Positions 26,737-33,987 of a stretch of 33,987 nucleotides of DNA are shown one piece after another. Origin of the DNA: CAZJHX01 sp964545715. GTDB taxonomy: Bacteria > Myxococcota_A > UBA9042 > GCA-2863065. Made by a program: the position numbers and the translations under genes. Numbering within the stretch: position 1 is the stretch's first letter; every line of letters starts with the position of its first letter. Below the pieces are notes generated by a model. The model saw only the letters and a list, made by a program, of their open reading frames with translations. It ran no database searches and was not told the origin of the DNA. The DNA is taken from positions 1 through 33,987 of the forward strand of contig CAZJHX010000117.1 in the NCBI GenBank assembly GCA_964545715.1, in the 5' to 3' direction.

Positions 26737-27294
26737 CTAGTACAGCACCCAGAGCGTGCACTCTTTCAGCGCCGCGCAATCTTCGGCCCCGACCGCGGCC
26801 TCGACACACGCCACGTCGTCCTTGGTCAAACACGCGACGGTGGTCGTCATCTCGCAGTCGATCTGACAATTGCCGCCGTCCCCATTCGTAGCGCACTGCT
26901 CGGCAAACTCACAGATGGTGCCATCGGACTTGAACCCACAGAACGCGCTGGCCCCGTCCCAGGTCACACACCCCTCTTCGTCCACCTCGACCTCGGCGCC
27001 GCCCGTAGTCGCGCCGCCGGTGTCCTCGCTTCCGGTGTCCGCGGTGCCGGTATCCGCGGTGCCCGTGTCTGCCGTCCCGGTATCCCCGGTGTCCCCGGTG
27101 CCGGTGTCTTCGGTTCCGGTTGTACCGCCGGTGTCGGCGGTTCCGGTATCCGACGTGGTTCCGCCCGTGTCCGTTGTGGCCGCGCTGGTGTCGCCACCCG
27201 CCGCGTCCTTCTTGCTGCCGCTGCTCTTGCCGCCGCCGGTGCTGCAGCCGCCAAGGATGACCGCTGCGCTAAAAAGAACCGTGAGAGTCTTCAT
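26737..27294 (-). CDS. Lipoprotein with Thr/Asp/Gly (DTG) repeat stalk and Cys-rich C-terminal domain, 185 aa
   Basis: A typical lipoprotein signal ends in LGGC (Cys17). Residues about 18-98 are low-complexity, rich in (A/T)-D-T-G units such as TADTGTADTGTADTG. They probably form a flexible stalk that lifts the rest away from the membrane. The C-terminal ~85 residues contain eight or more Cys (GCVTW, FCGFKSDGTICEFAEQC, NCQIDCEM, ACL, DVACV, DCAALKECTLW) and should be disulfide-bonded. The start overlaps the upstream glycine-rich protein's stop (TGATG). Surface exposure is inferred; no enzymatic motif is visible. Confidence 0.85.
   Translation of the reverse strand: MKTLTVLFSAAVILGGCSTGGGKSSGSKKDAAGGDTSAATTDTGGTTSDTGTADTGGTTGTEDTGTGDTGDTGTADTGTADTGTADTGSEDTGGATTGGAEVEVDEEGCVTWDGASAFCGFKSDGTICEFAEQCATNGDGGNCQIDCEMTTTVACLTKDDVACVEAAVGAEDCAALKECTLWVLY
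27010..27175 (-). repeat. Coding minisatellite (DTG repeats)
   Basis: This is an imperfect array of 9- to 15-bp units based on GGTGTC / GCCGTCCCG (plus-strand view) that encodes the (T/A)DTG stalk of the lipoprotein. Three nearly identical 15-bp units (27037-27083) encode TADTG. Copy number is likely to vary between strains. Confidence 0.75.
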
Positions 27295-29018
27295 CAGTGA
27301 ATTACCACCAGCCGCAGCTCCGCGGACTTTCCAAAGGTATTGACGAGTCGGACGGTGTTGGAGTCGGTTTGTTCAAGCACCAACGGGACAGCCGCGGTGC
27401 CCAGGCCCGAGCTGTCGCCCTGGGTGAACGGGGGCGTGGAGGTGCCCTGGATGCTGGTGGCGTCGATGCGGACTCGGCCCACTGCGCCGGGGCCGCCGTC
27501 TCCGCCGTACGGGGGGGAGCTGGTGGAGGCCTTGCCGCCCGCGCCCCCGGTCGCAGTGATCGTGCCGCCTGTGAGATCGACCGCGCTGGCTCGCAGCCAG
27601 AGGGCGCCCCCTGCGCCGCCGCCGCCTGAGCCGCCGTCGCCGCTACCTGTCTGGTCGCCGCCCTTGCCGCCGTGGGCCGCGAGGCTGCCCGGGATCTGGA
27701 TGGTGGGTGCGATGATCACAACCGCGCCGCCGCCGCCGCCGCCGCCGCCACCCGGGGCGTTGGCGCCGCTGCCTGCCGAGCCGGAGCCGCCGCCGCTGCC
27801 GCCCAGCAGCAAGCCGGTGTCGATCGACGCGTAGGCGCTTCCGCCCGCGCCGCCCTGGGCGTCGCCGTTGGAGTTGGCGCCGCCTGTCGAGCCCGCTGCG
27901 CCATGGCCTCCGCCGCCGCCGCCGGCGCCCTGGCCGCAGAAGTACCCGCGCGCGCCGCCACCCGGACCGGCTCCGGGGGCGCCACATGTGCAGGCCGTGT
28001 TCGGCGCGCTGCCGCTGCACGACTGCACGTTGCAGTAGTCTTTGGCGGAGCTCCCGCCCGCGTGTCCCCCGCCGCCCCCGGCCGCGCCGCCGACGCCTTC
28101 GCCGTTGGGGGCCGGGCATTGTGACCACCCGCCGCTGGACGTACCCGACGTGCCGTTGCCGCCGTTAAGCGCCAGGGTGCCCGCGATGACCACGGCTCCC
28201 TGGGACCGCATCGTCAAGGGCGTGGCCCCGGTCACCGTGATGGTGACGCCGGCCTTGATGTTTATCGAGGCAAAGTTGTACTCGCCGCCCGCCAGCGTCG
28301 TATCCACGTTTGGCTCGTAGACGCCGTCCAGGCCCGTGCCGCAGGCCTTGCAGTCTGACTGGACCGGGAGCGCGCGCCACAGCCCGGCGTCCGTCTTGAT
28401 CCACGCTGTCGCCATCAGGTCGGCCGTGTCCTGCCCGTGGGTCAGCGTCAGCGCCTCACCCGGCGCGACCACGCCGCTGGCCGCAAAGCGCTTCGGCGCG
28501 GTCTTCAGCGCGTCGGCGACTGCATCCTGAATCGACGTCTCCAGCGCGGTGAGGTCGGACTTGGCGGCGGCCTCGAAGCCCAACGCCTCGGACGACACAC
28601 AGCCGGCGCAAGACAGCCCCTGCGCCACCGTGGCTACGTCGGCCAGCGCTGCGGTCTCGGCATGCCGTGCCGCCAGCGCAAACGGGACGCTGGCCACCGG
28701 CTGCGACGGCAGCTCCGCCTGCTCATCCACCTGCACTGCCACGCTGAGGTCGCCGCCCACCACGAATAGGTCCTGGGGCAGGGGGTCGTCATCGCCCAGA
28801 ATCACCTGAAAGACCCCGTCATCGACCGGCACCTCGTTGTGGAACTCGGCATAGACCGCGTCTCCGGACGCGTCATAGAGCGTGAACCACATGTCAAACG
28901 AGCCGTCGACGGCGCCGCCCGCGTTGGAGAGGCGTCCCTGCACAGAGAGCCGATCGGGGATCTCAGCCGCCGCCGCGCCGGCCACGAGGAGAATCGCCAC
29001 AACAACACACTTTTGCAT
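27294..29018 (-). CDS. Exported glycine-rich repeat protein, 574 aa
   Basis: A signal peptide (QKCVVVAILLVAGAAAA) is followed by a domain (about 20-130: IPDRLSVQGRLSNAGG... VPFALAARHAETA) of a type common in secreted deltaproteobacterial proteins, often ahead of collagen-like or Gly-rich regions. Next comes a putative helical stretch, then repeats such as SINIKAGVTITVTG and AVVIAGTLALNGGNG. About 180 residues are dominated by GG, GGGGG and GGxGG. The alternation of short beta segments with Gly runs suggests a beta-helix or polyglycine-helix bundle. Start ATG 29018 is chosen because the signal peptide begins there; the frame extends upstream without a better start. It forms a unit with the DTG lipoprotein and the EEP hydrolase. 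Confidence 0.85.
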   Translation of the reverse strand: MQKCVVVAILLVAGAAAAEIPDRLSVQGRLSNAGGAVDGSFDMWFTLYDASGDAVYAEFHNEVPVDDGVFQVILGDDDPLPQDLFVVGGDLSVAVQVDEQAELPSQPVASVPFALAARHAETAALADVATVAQGLSCAGCVSSEALGFEAAAKSDLTALETSIQDAVADALKTAPKRFAASGVVAPGEALTLTHGQDTADLMATAWIKTDAGLWRALPVQSDCKACGTGLDGVYEPNVDTTLAGGEYNFASINIKAGVTITVTGATPLTMRSQGAVVIAGTLALNGGNGTSGTSSGGWSQCPAPNGEGVGGAAGGGGGHAGGSSAKDYCNVQSCSGSAPNTACTCGAPGAGPGGGARGYFCGQGAGGGGGGHGAAGSTGGANSNGDAQGGAGGSAYASIDTGLLLGGSGGGSGSAGSGANAPGGGGGGGGGAVVIIAPTIQIPGSLAAHGGKGGDQTGSGDGGSGGGGAGGALWLRASAVDLTGGTITATGGAGGKASTSSPPYGGDGGPGAVGRVRIDATSIQGTSTPPFTQGDSSGLGTAAVPLVLEQTDSNTVRLVNTFGKSAELRLVVIH

Positions 29019-29086
29019 GCGGAAGAGGCTACCACGCGGGGCCCGCGCGATGGGAGTGTGCGGACCCTGAAGCCCGACCAACCCAG

Positions 29087-29476
29087 CTACCAGATTGTGT
29101 CGACCGCGTCGAAGGCGCGGATCTGCGCGTCCTTGGTGACCAGGGAGATGCCACGGACCATGGCGGTCGCCGCCAGCATCCGGTCTGCCGGGTCCCCGTG
29201 GAATCCTTCGGTACCCAGTTTCCCCGCACGCACCGCGATCCTGGGTGTTAGCGTCGCGACCTCAACGCCCTCGTAGCGCAGCGCCTGACCGATCCACGCG
29301 TCCACGTCGCGATCGAGAGTCAACCGGCCGCGCGCCGCTTTTGTGGCGATCTCCCAGCAGCTGATCGGCGACACGCCCACCGCAGAGGCCGCGCGAACGG
29401 CCACGCGAGCGTTTTCAGAGAGCTGCTCCGGCGCGCTCACGAGCCAAATCCAGGCGTGCGTGTCTAGTAGAATCAC
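29087..29476 (-). CDS. vapC: PIN-domain toxin, VapC family, 129 aa
   Basis: The PIN acidic residues are present: Asp5 in LLDTHAW, Glu42 in CWEIA, Asp95/Asp98 in GDPADRM and Asp116 in VTKDAQ. That is the metal-binding quartet of RNA-cleaving VapC toxins. The length is standard. The start is a GTG overlapping the antitoxin stop (GTGA). A GGGAGG that could serve as ribosome binding site is buried in a hairpin directly before it. The antitoxin is encoded immediately upstream. Confidence 0.92.
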   Translation of the reverse strand: MILLDTHAWIWLVSAPEQLSENARVAVRAASAVGVSPISCWEIATKAARGRLTLDRDVDAWIGQALRYEGVEVATLTPRIAVRAGKLGTEGFHGDPADRMLAATAMVRGISLVTKDAQIRAFDAVDTIW

Positions 29477-29718
29477 GGGAGGTCGGCCTCCCAGACTTCG
29501 CCCGTCGGTGCCAGCAGGTCCGACTCGTCGGTCCACGAGACGCTGCCGATCAGGCTCTTCGGTGTGTCCAGCGGCGTCAGGCGGGCGACGGGACGGCCGC
29601 GCTTGGTCACGACCAGTGTTTCACCTGTACGCGCCACTTCATCCAGCAACGCAAGGCATCGCGCTTTGAACTCACTGGCCGAGATGGATCGATGTTCAGT
29701 CACTATGGAGTTGTACAT
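29473..29718 (-). CDS. Phd/YefM-type antitoxin, 81 aa
   Basis: The N-terminal part SISASEFKARCLALLDEVARTGETLVVTKRGRPVARL is the Phd/YefM DNA-binding fold. The C-terminal half (SLIGSVSWTDESDLLAPTGEVWEADLP) would wrap the toxin. ATG 29718 is the most likely start although no ribosome binding site is obvious. A GTG six codons later is possible. This family usually represses its own operon. The pair is a stable toxin-antitoxin module rather than a respiratory component. Confidence 0.9.
   Translation of the reverse strand: MYNSIVTEHRSISASEFKARCLALLDEVARTGETLVVTKRGRPVARLTPLDTPKSLIGSVSWTDESDLLAPTGEVWEADLP
29477..29492 (-). promoter_or_regulatory. Hairpin over the vapC ribosome binding site
   Basis: On the minus strand GGGAGG-CCGA-CCTCCC forms a perfect 6-bp stem immediately before the vapC GTG. 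The GGGAGG arm is the only candidate ribosome binding site, 10 nt from the start. Translation of the last antitoxin codons would open it, so the structure could tie toxin synthesis to antitoxin synthesis. Confidence 0.5.
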
Positions 29719-29743
29719 GGTCACGTGTCTATGGTCAATCCAG

Positions 29744-30097
29744 CTACCACGGGCTGCCAAACAGCGTCGACGCGCAGACCACAGCCGTGAACCAGGCGAC
29801 GGCGCCAACCACCTGGCCCACGCGGACTACGCCCGTGTAGCGAAGCGTGTTGCGCATGGCGATGCCCACGATGAGCAGCGACAGGATCTCGTGCAGGATT
29901 GGCGCGCGGCCGGCCAGCGCAAAGGTGATGGCGGCCAGGATCAGCGGCAGGCTCAGAAACGTGAGCTGCTCTCGCGGGCGGCGTTGCGCTATCGAGATGC
30001 CGAGCGCCACGCCAAACGCAGCGAGGCCCAGGCTGGCTGCGAGCGCCAGGACGCGAAGGAGACCGGGTTCAGGGAGCGCGGGGAGGGCGGCGATCAC
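29744..30097 (-). CDS. Small membrane protein of unknown function, 117 aa
   Basis: Four hydrophobic segments are visible (about residues 13-36, 46-62, 67-82 and 92-113), with a positively charged loop (QRRPREQ). The GTG start lies 21 nt after the stop of the dihaem cytochrome gene on the same strand, which suggests co-transcription with the oxidase operon. I do not recognise the family. Small membrane proteins in such operons are often subunit IV or assembly factors, but nothing here proves that. Confidence 0.6.
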   Translation of the reverse strand: MIAALPALPEPGLLRVLALAASLGLAAFGVALGISIAQRRPREQLTFLSLPLILAAITFALAGRAPILHEILSLLIVGIAMRNTLRYTGVVRVGQVVGAVAWFTAVVCASTLFGSPW

Positions 30098-30118
30098 GGC
30101 CGCAGGATTGTACCCAGA

Positions 30119-31204
30119 TTACTGCGCGGGCGCAGGTGCCGGCTTGGCAGGCTCGGACGGGGCCAGCGCCGGCGGAGGCTCTTTGGCCGCGGAGGCGCGC
30201 AGCTTGTTCTTCATTTCGACCGCCTGGCGCGTGTCCTTCCAGCCCGTCAGCCAGTTGACGTAGTGCGAGACCGCCCAGATGACCTCGTCGTCCACCGAGC
30301 CCTTCCACTGGGGCATACCCGAGCCCGGGATGCCGCCCGCGATGGTGCGGTAGATGCTCTCGACGTCGGCGCCGGCCCGGATCTTGTCGAACAGGAAGTC
30401 CGGCGGCTTGATCTTCAGCTTGACCTCGCAGCGCTCCATCACGCACTTCTGGCCGTCACCCTCGCAGTCCGAGTCGTCCTCGCACGGCAGGTCGGGCAGC
30501 ATGCCCATCACGTTGTCGGACACGCCAACCGTGTAGAGCTCACTTTCCTTGGACTCGGAGTAATAGAGATTCGGTCGCAGCGTACCCGGGCGGTCGCCCT
30601 TGATCTCCTGGGTCCAGTCGCGGATGTCGTCCGGGCTCGCATAGGCTGCGTGGCAGGACCAGCACTGGTAGGCGTGGTATGCCTTTTTGCCGGCCTCGAT
30701 CGCCTCGGAGGTCTTGCCTTTCCAGGGATCGGCGCCGGCCAGAATGCGCTCGCCCAGCTCAGCGTCCGGGTCCCGCCAGCCCTCGTCCTCGGGCGAGAAC
30801 GTCTTGATGTACTGCAGGATGGCGTTCATCGTGCTCGGCGGGACGTCCTCCCACGGCAGCATCGCCGTGCCGTCCAGGCCCTTGTTCAGGATGTGCAGCA
30901 GGTCCTCGTCGTGCGGCAGGCCGTCCGTCGTCTTGGCAAACTTGTAGGTCGCCAGGCGCAGATCACGCGGCGGCGGGCGCAAGAAGCGGGACGCGGGGCC
31001 ACGGCCGTCGCCTTCCATGCCGTGGCAGGCGTAGCAGTAGAGGATGTACTGCTCCTGGCCATAGGTCAGCGTCGCGGCGTCGACCTCGGTGCCGGCGAAC
31101 CACTCACCCTCGGTAAAGGGGTCGGGCTCTTCGTATTTGCAGCCGGTCACACACAACGCGACCACTGCCAGCAGCGCCATCAAGGCAAGCGAAATTCGGT
31201 TCAT
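30119..31204 (-). CDS. Dihaem cytochrome c lipoprotein with Cys-rich insertion, 361 aa
   Basis: A lipoprotein signal ends at Cys22 (VTGC). The haem sites are CYACH (57-61) and CWSCH (181-185). TAMLPWEDVP and SGMPQWKG provide the likely distal Met residues. Between the second haem site and its Met is an insertion with the pattern C-x5-C-x6-C-x4-C (LPCEDDSDCEGDGQKC...), similar to small disulfide modules often seen in secreted deltaproteobacterial proteins. The C-terminal tail is Pro/Ala-rich. It directly follows ctaE (8 bp apart). Because CtaC ends without a cytochrome c domain, this protein is a good candidate for the electron donor to CuA. Confidence 0.92.
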   Translation of the reverse strand: MNRISLALMALLAVVALCVTGCKYEEPDPFTEGEWFAGTEVDAATLTYGQEQYILYCYACHGMEGDGRGPASRFLRPPPRDLRLATYKFAKTTDGLPHDEDLLHILNKGLDGTAMLPWEDVPPSTMNAILQYIKTFSPEDEGWRDPDAELGERILAGADPWKGKTSEAIEAGKKAYHAYQCWSCHAAYASPDDIRDWTQEIKGDRPGTLRPNLYYSESKESELYTVGVSDNVMGMLPDLPCEDDSDCEGDGQKCVMERCEVKLKIKPPDFLFDKIRAGADVESIYRTIAGGIPGSGMPQWKGSVDDEVIWAVSHYVNWLTGWKDTRQAVEMKNKLRASAAKEPPPALAPSEPAKPAPAPAQ

Positions 31205-31212
31205 TCGGTGTC

Positions 31213-31833
31213 TCACAGTACGTACACAGTCAGGAAGAGCAGGACCCAGACGACGTCGACGAAATGCCAGAAGATCGACGCCAGGCGCACTCGCCCTTCT
31301 CGTTTGGGATGTCCGAAGGCGTGCATCACTTGCGGGACCAGCCAGACCATCAGGCCCAGGCCGACCACAACGTGCGCAGCGTGAAAGAACGTCAGCAGAT
31401 AGAAGAAGGCCGCATACTGGCCGCTGGTGAGCTGCAGCCCGCTGTTCCACAGCTCGATCCACACCATGAACTGCAGGCCCAGAAACGCGAAGCCCAGCAC
31501 CAGCGTCGCCGCCAGCAGGTTGCGATAACGCGCGATATAGCCGTGCCGGAAGGAGCGGACGCCGTAGTGCAGCGTGACGCTGCTGAGCAGCAGCACCGCG
31601 GTGTTGATCGACGGCCACAGCAGCGGCAGTGGCTCAAAACCCGGAGGTGGCCACGTACCCAGATTGTTGCGCACCATGCCCAGCGCGAAGAACAGCGCGG
31701 CGAACATCATGGACCACGAGCCCAGGAACACGATCAGGCCGATCTGGTCGGTGATCCGTTGCTTGGTCTGCTGCGGATGCAGGTGGACGACCTTCTGGTT
31801 TTCCACCTGCCCCATGGTGTACGTCGCGTTCAT
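31213..31833 (-). CDS. ctaE: Cytochrome c oxidase subunit III, 206 aa
   Basis: Five membrane helices of the short bacterial subunit III type are visible, with family landmarks: WPSINTAVLLLSSVTLHYG, GFAFLGLQFMVWIELWNSGLQ, FFYLLTFFHAAHVVVGL and the final YWHFVD-like segment FWHFVDVVWVLLFLTVYVL. The subunit stabilises subunit I. The gene lies 4 bp downstream of ctaD and 8 bp upstream of the dihaem cytochrome. The N-terminal 30 residues are hydrophilic (HLHPQQTKQR). Confidence 0.96.
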   Translation of the reverse strand: MNATYTMGQVENQKVVHLHPQQTKQRITDQIGLIVFLGSWSMMFAALFFALGMVRNNLGTWPPPGFEPLPLLWPSINTAVLLLSSVTLHYGVRSFRHGYIARYRNLLAATLVLGFAFLGLQFMVWIELWNSGLQLTSGQYAAFFYLLTFFHAAHVVVGLGLMVWLVPQVMHAFGHPKREGRVRLASIFWHFVDVVWVLLFLTVYVL

Positions 31834-31837
31834 CGCT

Positions 31838-33676
31838 CTACTCAGCCGCTCCGTCTGTCGCCAGCTCCGGTGTTACCGCAGGCGCCGCCGCATCGTCTGT
31901 CGAGCTCGACTCTCCCGCCTCGGGCAGCTTCTCCCACTGGCCGATCCAGTCGCGACCCAGCAGGCGCTTGACCTCGGGGTTGGCGTACTCGTGCGGGCCG
32001 TTGTAGCAGACCGGGTACTCATCGAAGTTGTAGTTCGGCGGCGGCGACGGCAGCATCCACTCGAACGTGCCGACCTTCCACGGGTTGGCCTCGGCCTTCT
32101 CGCCCGCGAACATGCTGTGGAACCAGTTGATGATGAACGGGATCTGGACGATCGCGAGGGCAAATGCCGCGTAGCTTGTCCACACGTTGAGGTCGTGCAG
32201 GCCCTCCAGGAACGTGTACTGGAAGGGGTCCCACAAACGACGCTGCTGACCCGCGTAGCCGGCCAGCATTTGTCCGCCGAAGACCAGCGTGATGAACACG
32301 ACCGAGCCCCAGAAGTGGGCCTTGCCGAGCATGGGGTTCATCTTTCGCCCGAACATCTTCGGGAACCAGAAGTAGATGGCCGCAAAGATGGCCAGCAGAC
32401 TGGCCGCCGCCATCGTGAAGTGGAAGTGACCGACCACGAACATGGTGTCGTGGAGGTAGATATCCGTCGACAGCGTGCCCAGGTAGATGCCTGTTAGGCC
32501 GCCCAACCCGAAGACGAAGACCGCGCCCAGCGTAAAGAGCATGGGCACCGTGGTCCGAATCGAGCCGTGCCACATCGTGTGCAGCCAGTTCAAGAACAGC
32601 ATCTCCGCGGGCACCGAGATGACCAGGGTGAGCAGCATGAAGGTCTCGCCCAACAGCGGGTTCATGCCGGTCAGGAACATGTGGTGGCCGTACACGATCG
32701 CGCTCAGGATCGTCACCGCGGTCATGGCCATGACGGTGCCCTTGTACCAGTAGTGCGGCTTGCGCGAGAAGTAGGACAGCAGGTCGCTCATGATGCCCCA
32801 GGCGGGCAGGATGAGGATGTAGACCTCCGGGTGCCCGAAGATCCAGAACAGATGCTGGAACAGGACGGGATCGCCGTTGCCGTTGGCGCCTGCGATGTAG
32901 AACGAGGTGCCGAAGCAGCGGTCAAACACCAGCAGCAGCGCGCCGGCGGCGAGCACGGGCACGAACAAGACGTTGAGAATGGCGGTCAGCCACAGGCCCC
33001 AGACGGTGGCCGGCATCTTCATGTAGGTCATGCCGGGCGCGCGCAGGCGAATCACGGTGGTGACGTAGTTGACGGAGCCCATGATGGTCGCCGAGCCCGT
33101 CACAAAGATGGCCAGCACCATGAGAGTCTGCCCCCATCCCGGGGTGCCGACATTGGTCGATAGCGGTGGATATGTCGTCCAGCCGGCAGCGGCGGATCCC
33201 ATCATGGTGAAGAAGGATGCGACGACCAGAATCAGGGAGATAACGAACGTCCACAGCGACGCGGCATTCAGCAGCGGGAACGCCATATCGCGAGCGCCGA
33301 TTTGCAGCGGAATGCAGAAGTTGCCCCAGCAACCGATGAGCGCGGGCGTGATCGCGAAAAAGATCATGATCAGGCCGTGGGTTGTGAAGATGCTGTTGAA
33401 CGCGGCCGGCCCGATAATGCCGTCCGACTCGTACAGGAAGACGCCGCCCAGATAGGCCGGGACCGGCTCGCCCGGGAAGGCCCACTGCCAGCGAATCATC
33501 ATCGCCAGAGCCCCGCCGAAGGCGAGGAAGATCAGGCCGAGCCACAAGAACTGCTTGGCGATGACCTTGTGGTCCGTCGAGAAGATGTACTTACCGAGAA
33601 ACGTGGTCGGTGCAGCGTGTTTCGGCTGCAGATCGACTCCGTACGGTTGCGGATCTGTATGAACTTCGGTGGACAT
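31838..33676 (-). CDS. ctaD: Cytochrome c oxidase subunit I, 612 aa
   Basis: Twelve helices and the metal ligands of the haem-copper superfamily are present: TTHGLIM (haem a His), HPEVY (CuB His, the D-channel Glu and the cross-linked Tyr), GHH (two CuB His) and VGHFHFTM (haem a3 and haem a ligands). HPEVY and DMAFP place it near the A1 group. In helix VIII the usual VPTGIKxFNW reads VPAEMLFLNW, so the K-channel Lys and its partner Thr are missing. The ATG overlaps the ctaC stop (TAATG). A frame start at 33703 would lie inside ctaC and is not favoured. The hydrophilic C-terminus carries an Asp/Ala/Ser-rich tail. Confidence 0.97.
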   Translation of the reverse strand: MSTEVHTDPQPYGVDLQPKHAAPTTFLGKYIFSTDHKVIAKQFLWLGLIFLAFGGALAMMIRWQWAFPGEPVPAYLGGVFLYESDGIIGPAAFNSIFTTHGLIMIFFAITPALIGCWGNFCIPLQIGARDMAFPLLNAASLWTFVISLILVVASFFTMMGSAAAGWTTYPPLSTNVGTPGWGQTLMVLAIFVTGSATIMGSVNYVTTVIRLRAPGMTYMKMPATVWGLWLTAILNVLFVPVLAAGALLLVFDRCFGTSFYIAGANGNGDPVLFQHLFWIFGHPEVYILILPAWGIMSDLLSYFSRKPHYWYKGTVMAMTAVTILSAIVYGHHMFLTGMNPLLGETFMLLTLVISVPAEMLFLNWLHTMWHGSIRTTVPMLFTLGAVFVFGLGGLTGIYLGTLSTDIYLHDTMFVVGHFHFTMAAASLLAIFAAIYFWFPKMFGRKMNPMLGKAHFWGSVVFITLVFGGQMLAGYAGQQRRLWDPFQYTFLEGLHDLNVWTSYAAFALAIVQIPFIINWFHSMFAGEKAEANPWKVGTFEWMLPSPPPNYNFDEYPVCYNGPHEYANPEVKRLLGRDWIGQWEKLPEAGESSSTDDAAAPAVTPELATDGAAE

Positions 33677-33987
33677 TACAGCTTCTTCCACTCCCAGCCC
33701 CAAAGGCTGTCGATGTCAGCGGGGTTGAACGCCAGCGCGGCGGCCGCGGAGGACTCCCGATACCAGGCCTCGAAATCGTCGCGGCTCTGGATCATGAGCG
33801 TGCCCTTCATTTTGTAATGATGGGTGCCACAGTGCTGAGCGCAGGCGATGTCGAAGTCGCCGGTCTCCTTGGCCTGGAACCACGCCCTGTTGATCATGCC
33901 CGGCATGGCGTCCTGTTTGACGCGCAGGTTCGGCAGATAGAACGAATGAATCACATCGGGCGACGCTAATTGAAGCGAAATGGGATG
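33676..33987 (-). CDS. ctaC: Cytochrome c oxidase subunit II (partial, cut by right edge)
   Basis: The 103 C-terminal residues are visible. The CuA site is intact: His in SPDVIHSFYLP, then C-x3-C-x3-H-x2-M in CAQHCGTHHYKMKG. NRAWFQAKETGDFDIACAQHCG is the family's beta-barrel core. The protein stops about 45 residues after CuA (WGWEWKKL) without a fused cytochrome c domain, so this is an aa3-type rather than caa3-type subunit II. The frame is open to the window edge; start, signal peptide and the two N-terminal helices lie outside. Confidence 0.96.
   Translation of the reverse strand, partial: HPISLQLASPDVIHSFYLPNLRVKQDAMPGMINRAWFQAKETGDFDIACAQHCGTHHYKMKGTLMIQSRDDFEAWYRESSAAAALAFNPADIDSLWGWEWKKL

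Noticed and set aside
26098..27300. 400-codon plus-strand frame opposite the EEP and DTG lipoprotein genes
   Set aside because: The catalytic residues and lipobox are on the minus strand; the plus frame is a shadow.
29564..31384. 606-codon plus-strand frame opposite the small membrane protein and dihaem cytochrome
   Set aside because: The minus strand has a lipoprotein signal and two haem sites; the plus frame has no recognisable domain.

Overview
The window is high-GC bacterial DNA, almost entirely coding. It reads as a chromosomal respiratory gene cluster. The organism is probably an uncultured member of the former Deltaproteobacteria (Myxococcota or Bradymonadota-like). The clues are Hanks-type Ser/Thr kinases fused to HEAT-like repeats, lipoproteins with 'DTG' repeats, a large glycine-rich secreted protein and an alternative complex III operon. 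This placement is inference from gene content. A run of 100 N at 13023-13122 shows that the sequence is a scaffold from a draft assembly.

Layout. (1) 1-7686, minus strand: a five-gene operon for an atypical cytochrome bd-like complex. It holds a CydA-family membrane protein with a fused C-terminal cytochrome c domain and no CydB, a universal-stress/PCP_red/zinc-ribbon protein, and three further c-type cytochromes, the last running off the left edge. (2) 7796-8542, minus: an SCO1/SenC copper chaperone. (3) 8681-10531, plus: a MORN-repeat lipoprotein. (4) 10650-19071, plus: a complete alternative complex III operon, actABCDEF, followed by a small membrane protein. (5) 19487-25982: three Ser/Thr kinases and a degenerate HD-GYP protein, a signalling block. 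(6) 25942-30097, minus: an EEP-family phosphatase/nuclease, a DTG-repeat lipoprotein, a glycine-rich exported protein, a Phd/VapC-type toxin-antitoxin pair and a small membrane protein. (7) 30119-33987, minus: a dihaem cytochrome c lipoprotein and an aa3-type cytochrome c oxidase (ctaE, ctaD, and ctaC cut by the right edge).

How it fits together. ACIII would oxidise menaquinol or ubiquinol and pass electrons to the c-type cytochromes. Those could feed either the haem-copper oxidase (right) or the CydA-like complex (left), which lacks an obvious quinol site and carries its own haem c. SCO would load the CuA centre of CtaC. The window encodes at least 14 CXXCH haem c sites.

The most unusual observations are as follows. 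The CydA-like operon carries a caa3-type cytochrome c domain on CydA, while the neighbouring CtaC has none. Two act intergenic regions are bounded exactly, from stop codon to start codon, by long inverted repeats that would bury the next ribosome binding site. A 91-bp relative of one of these elements encodes the N-terminus of ActE. CtaD lacks the K-channel lysine.
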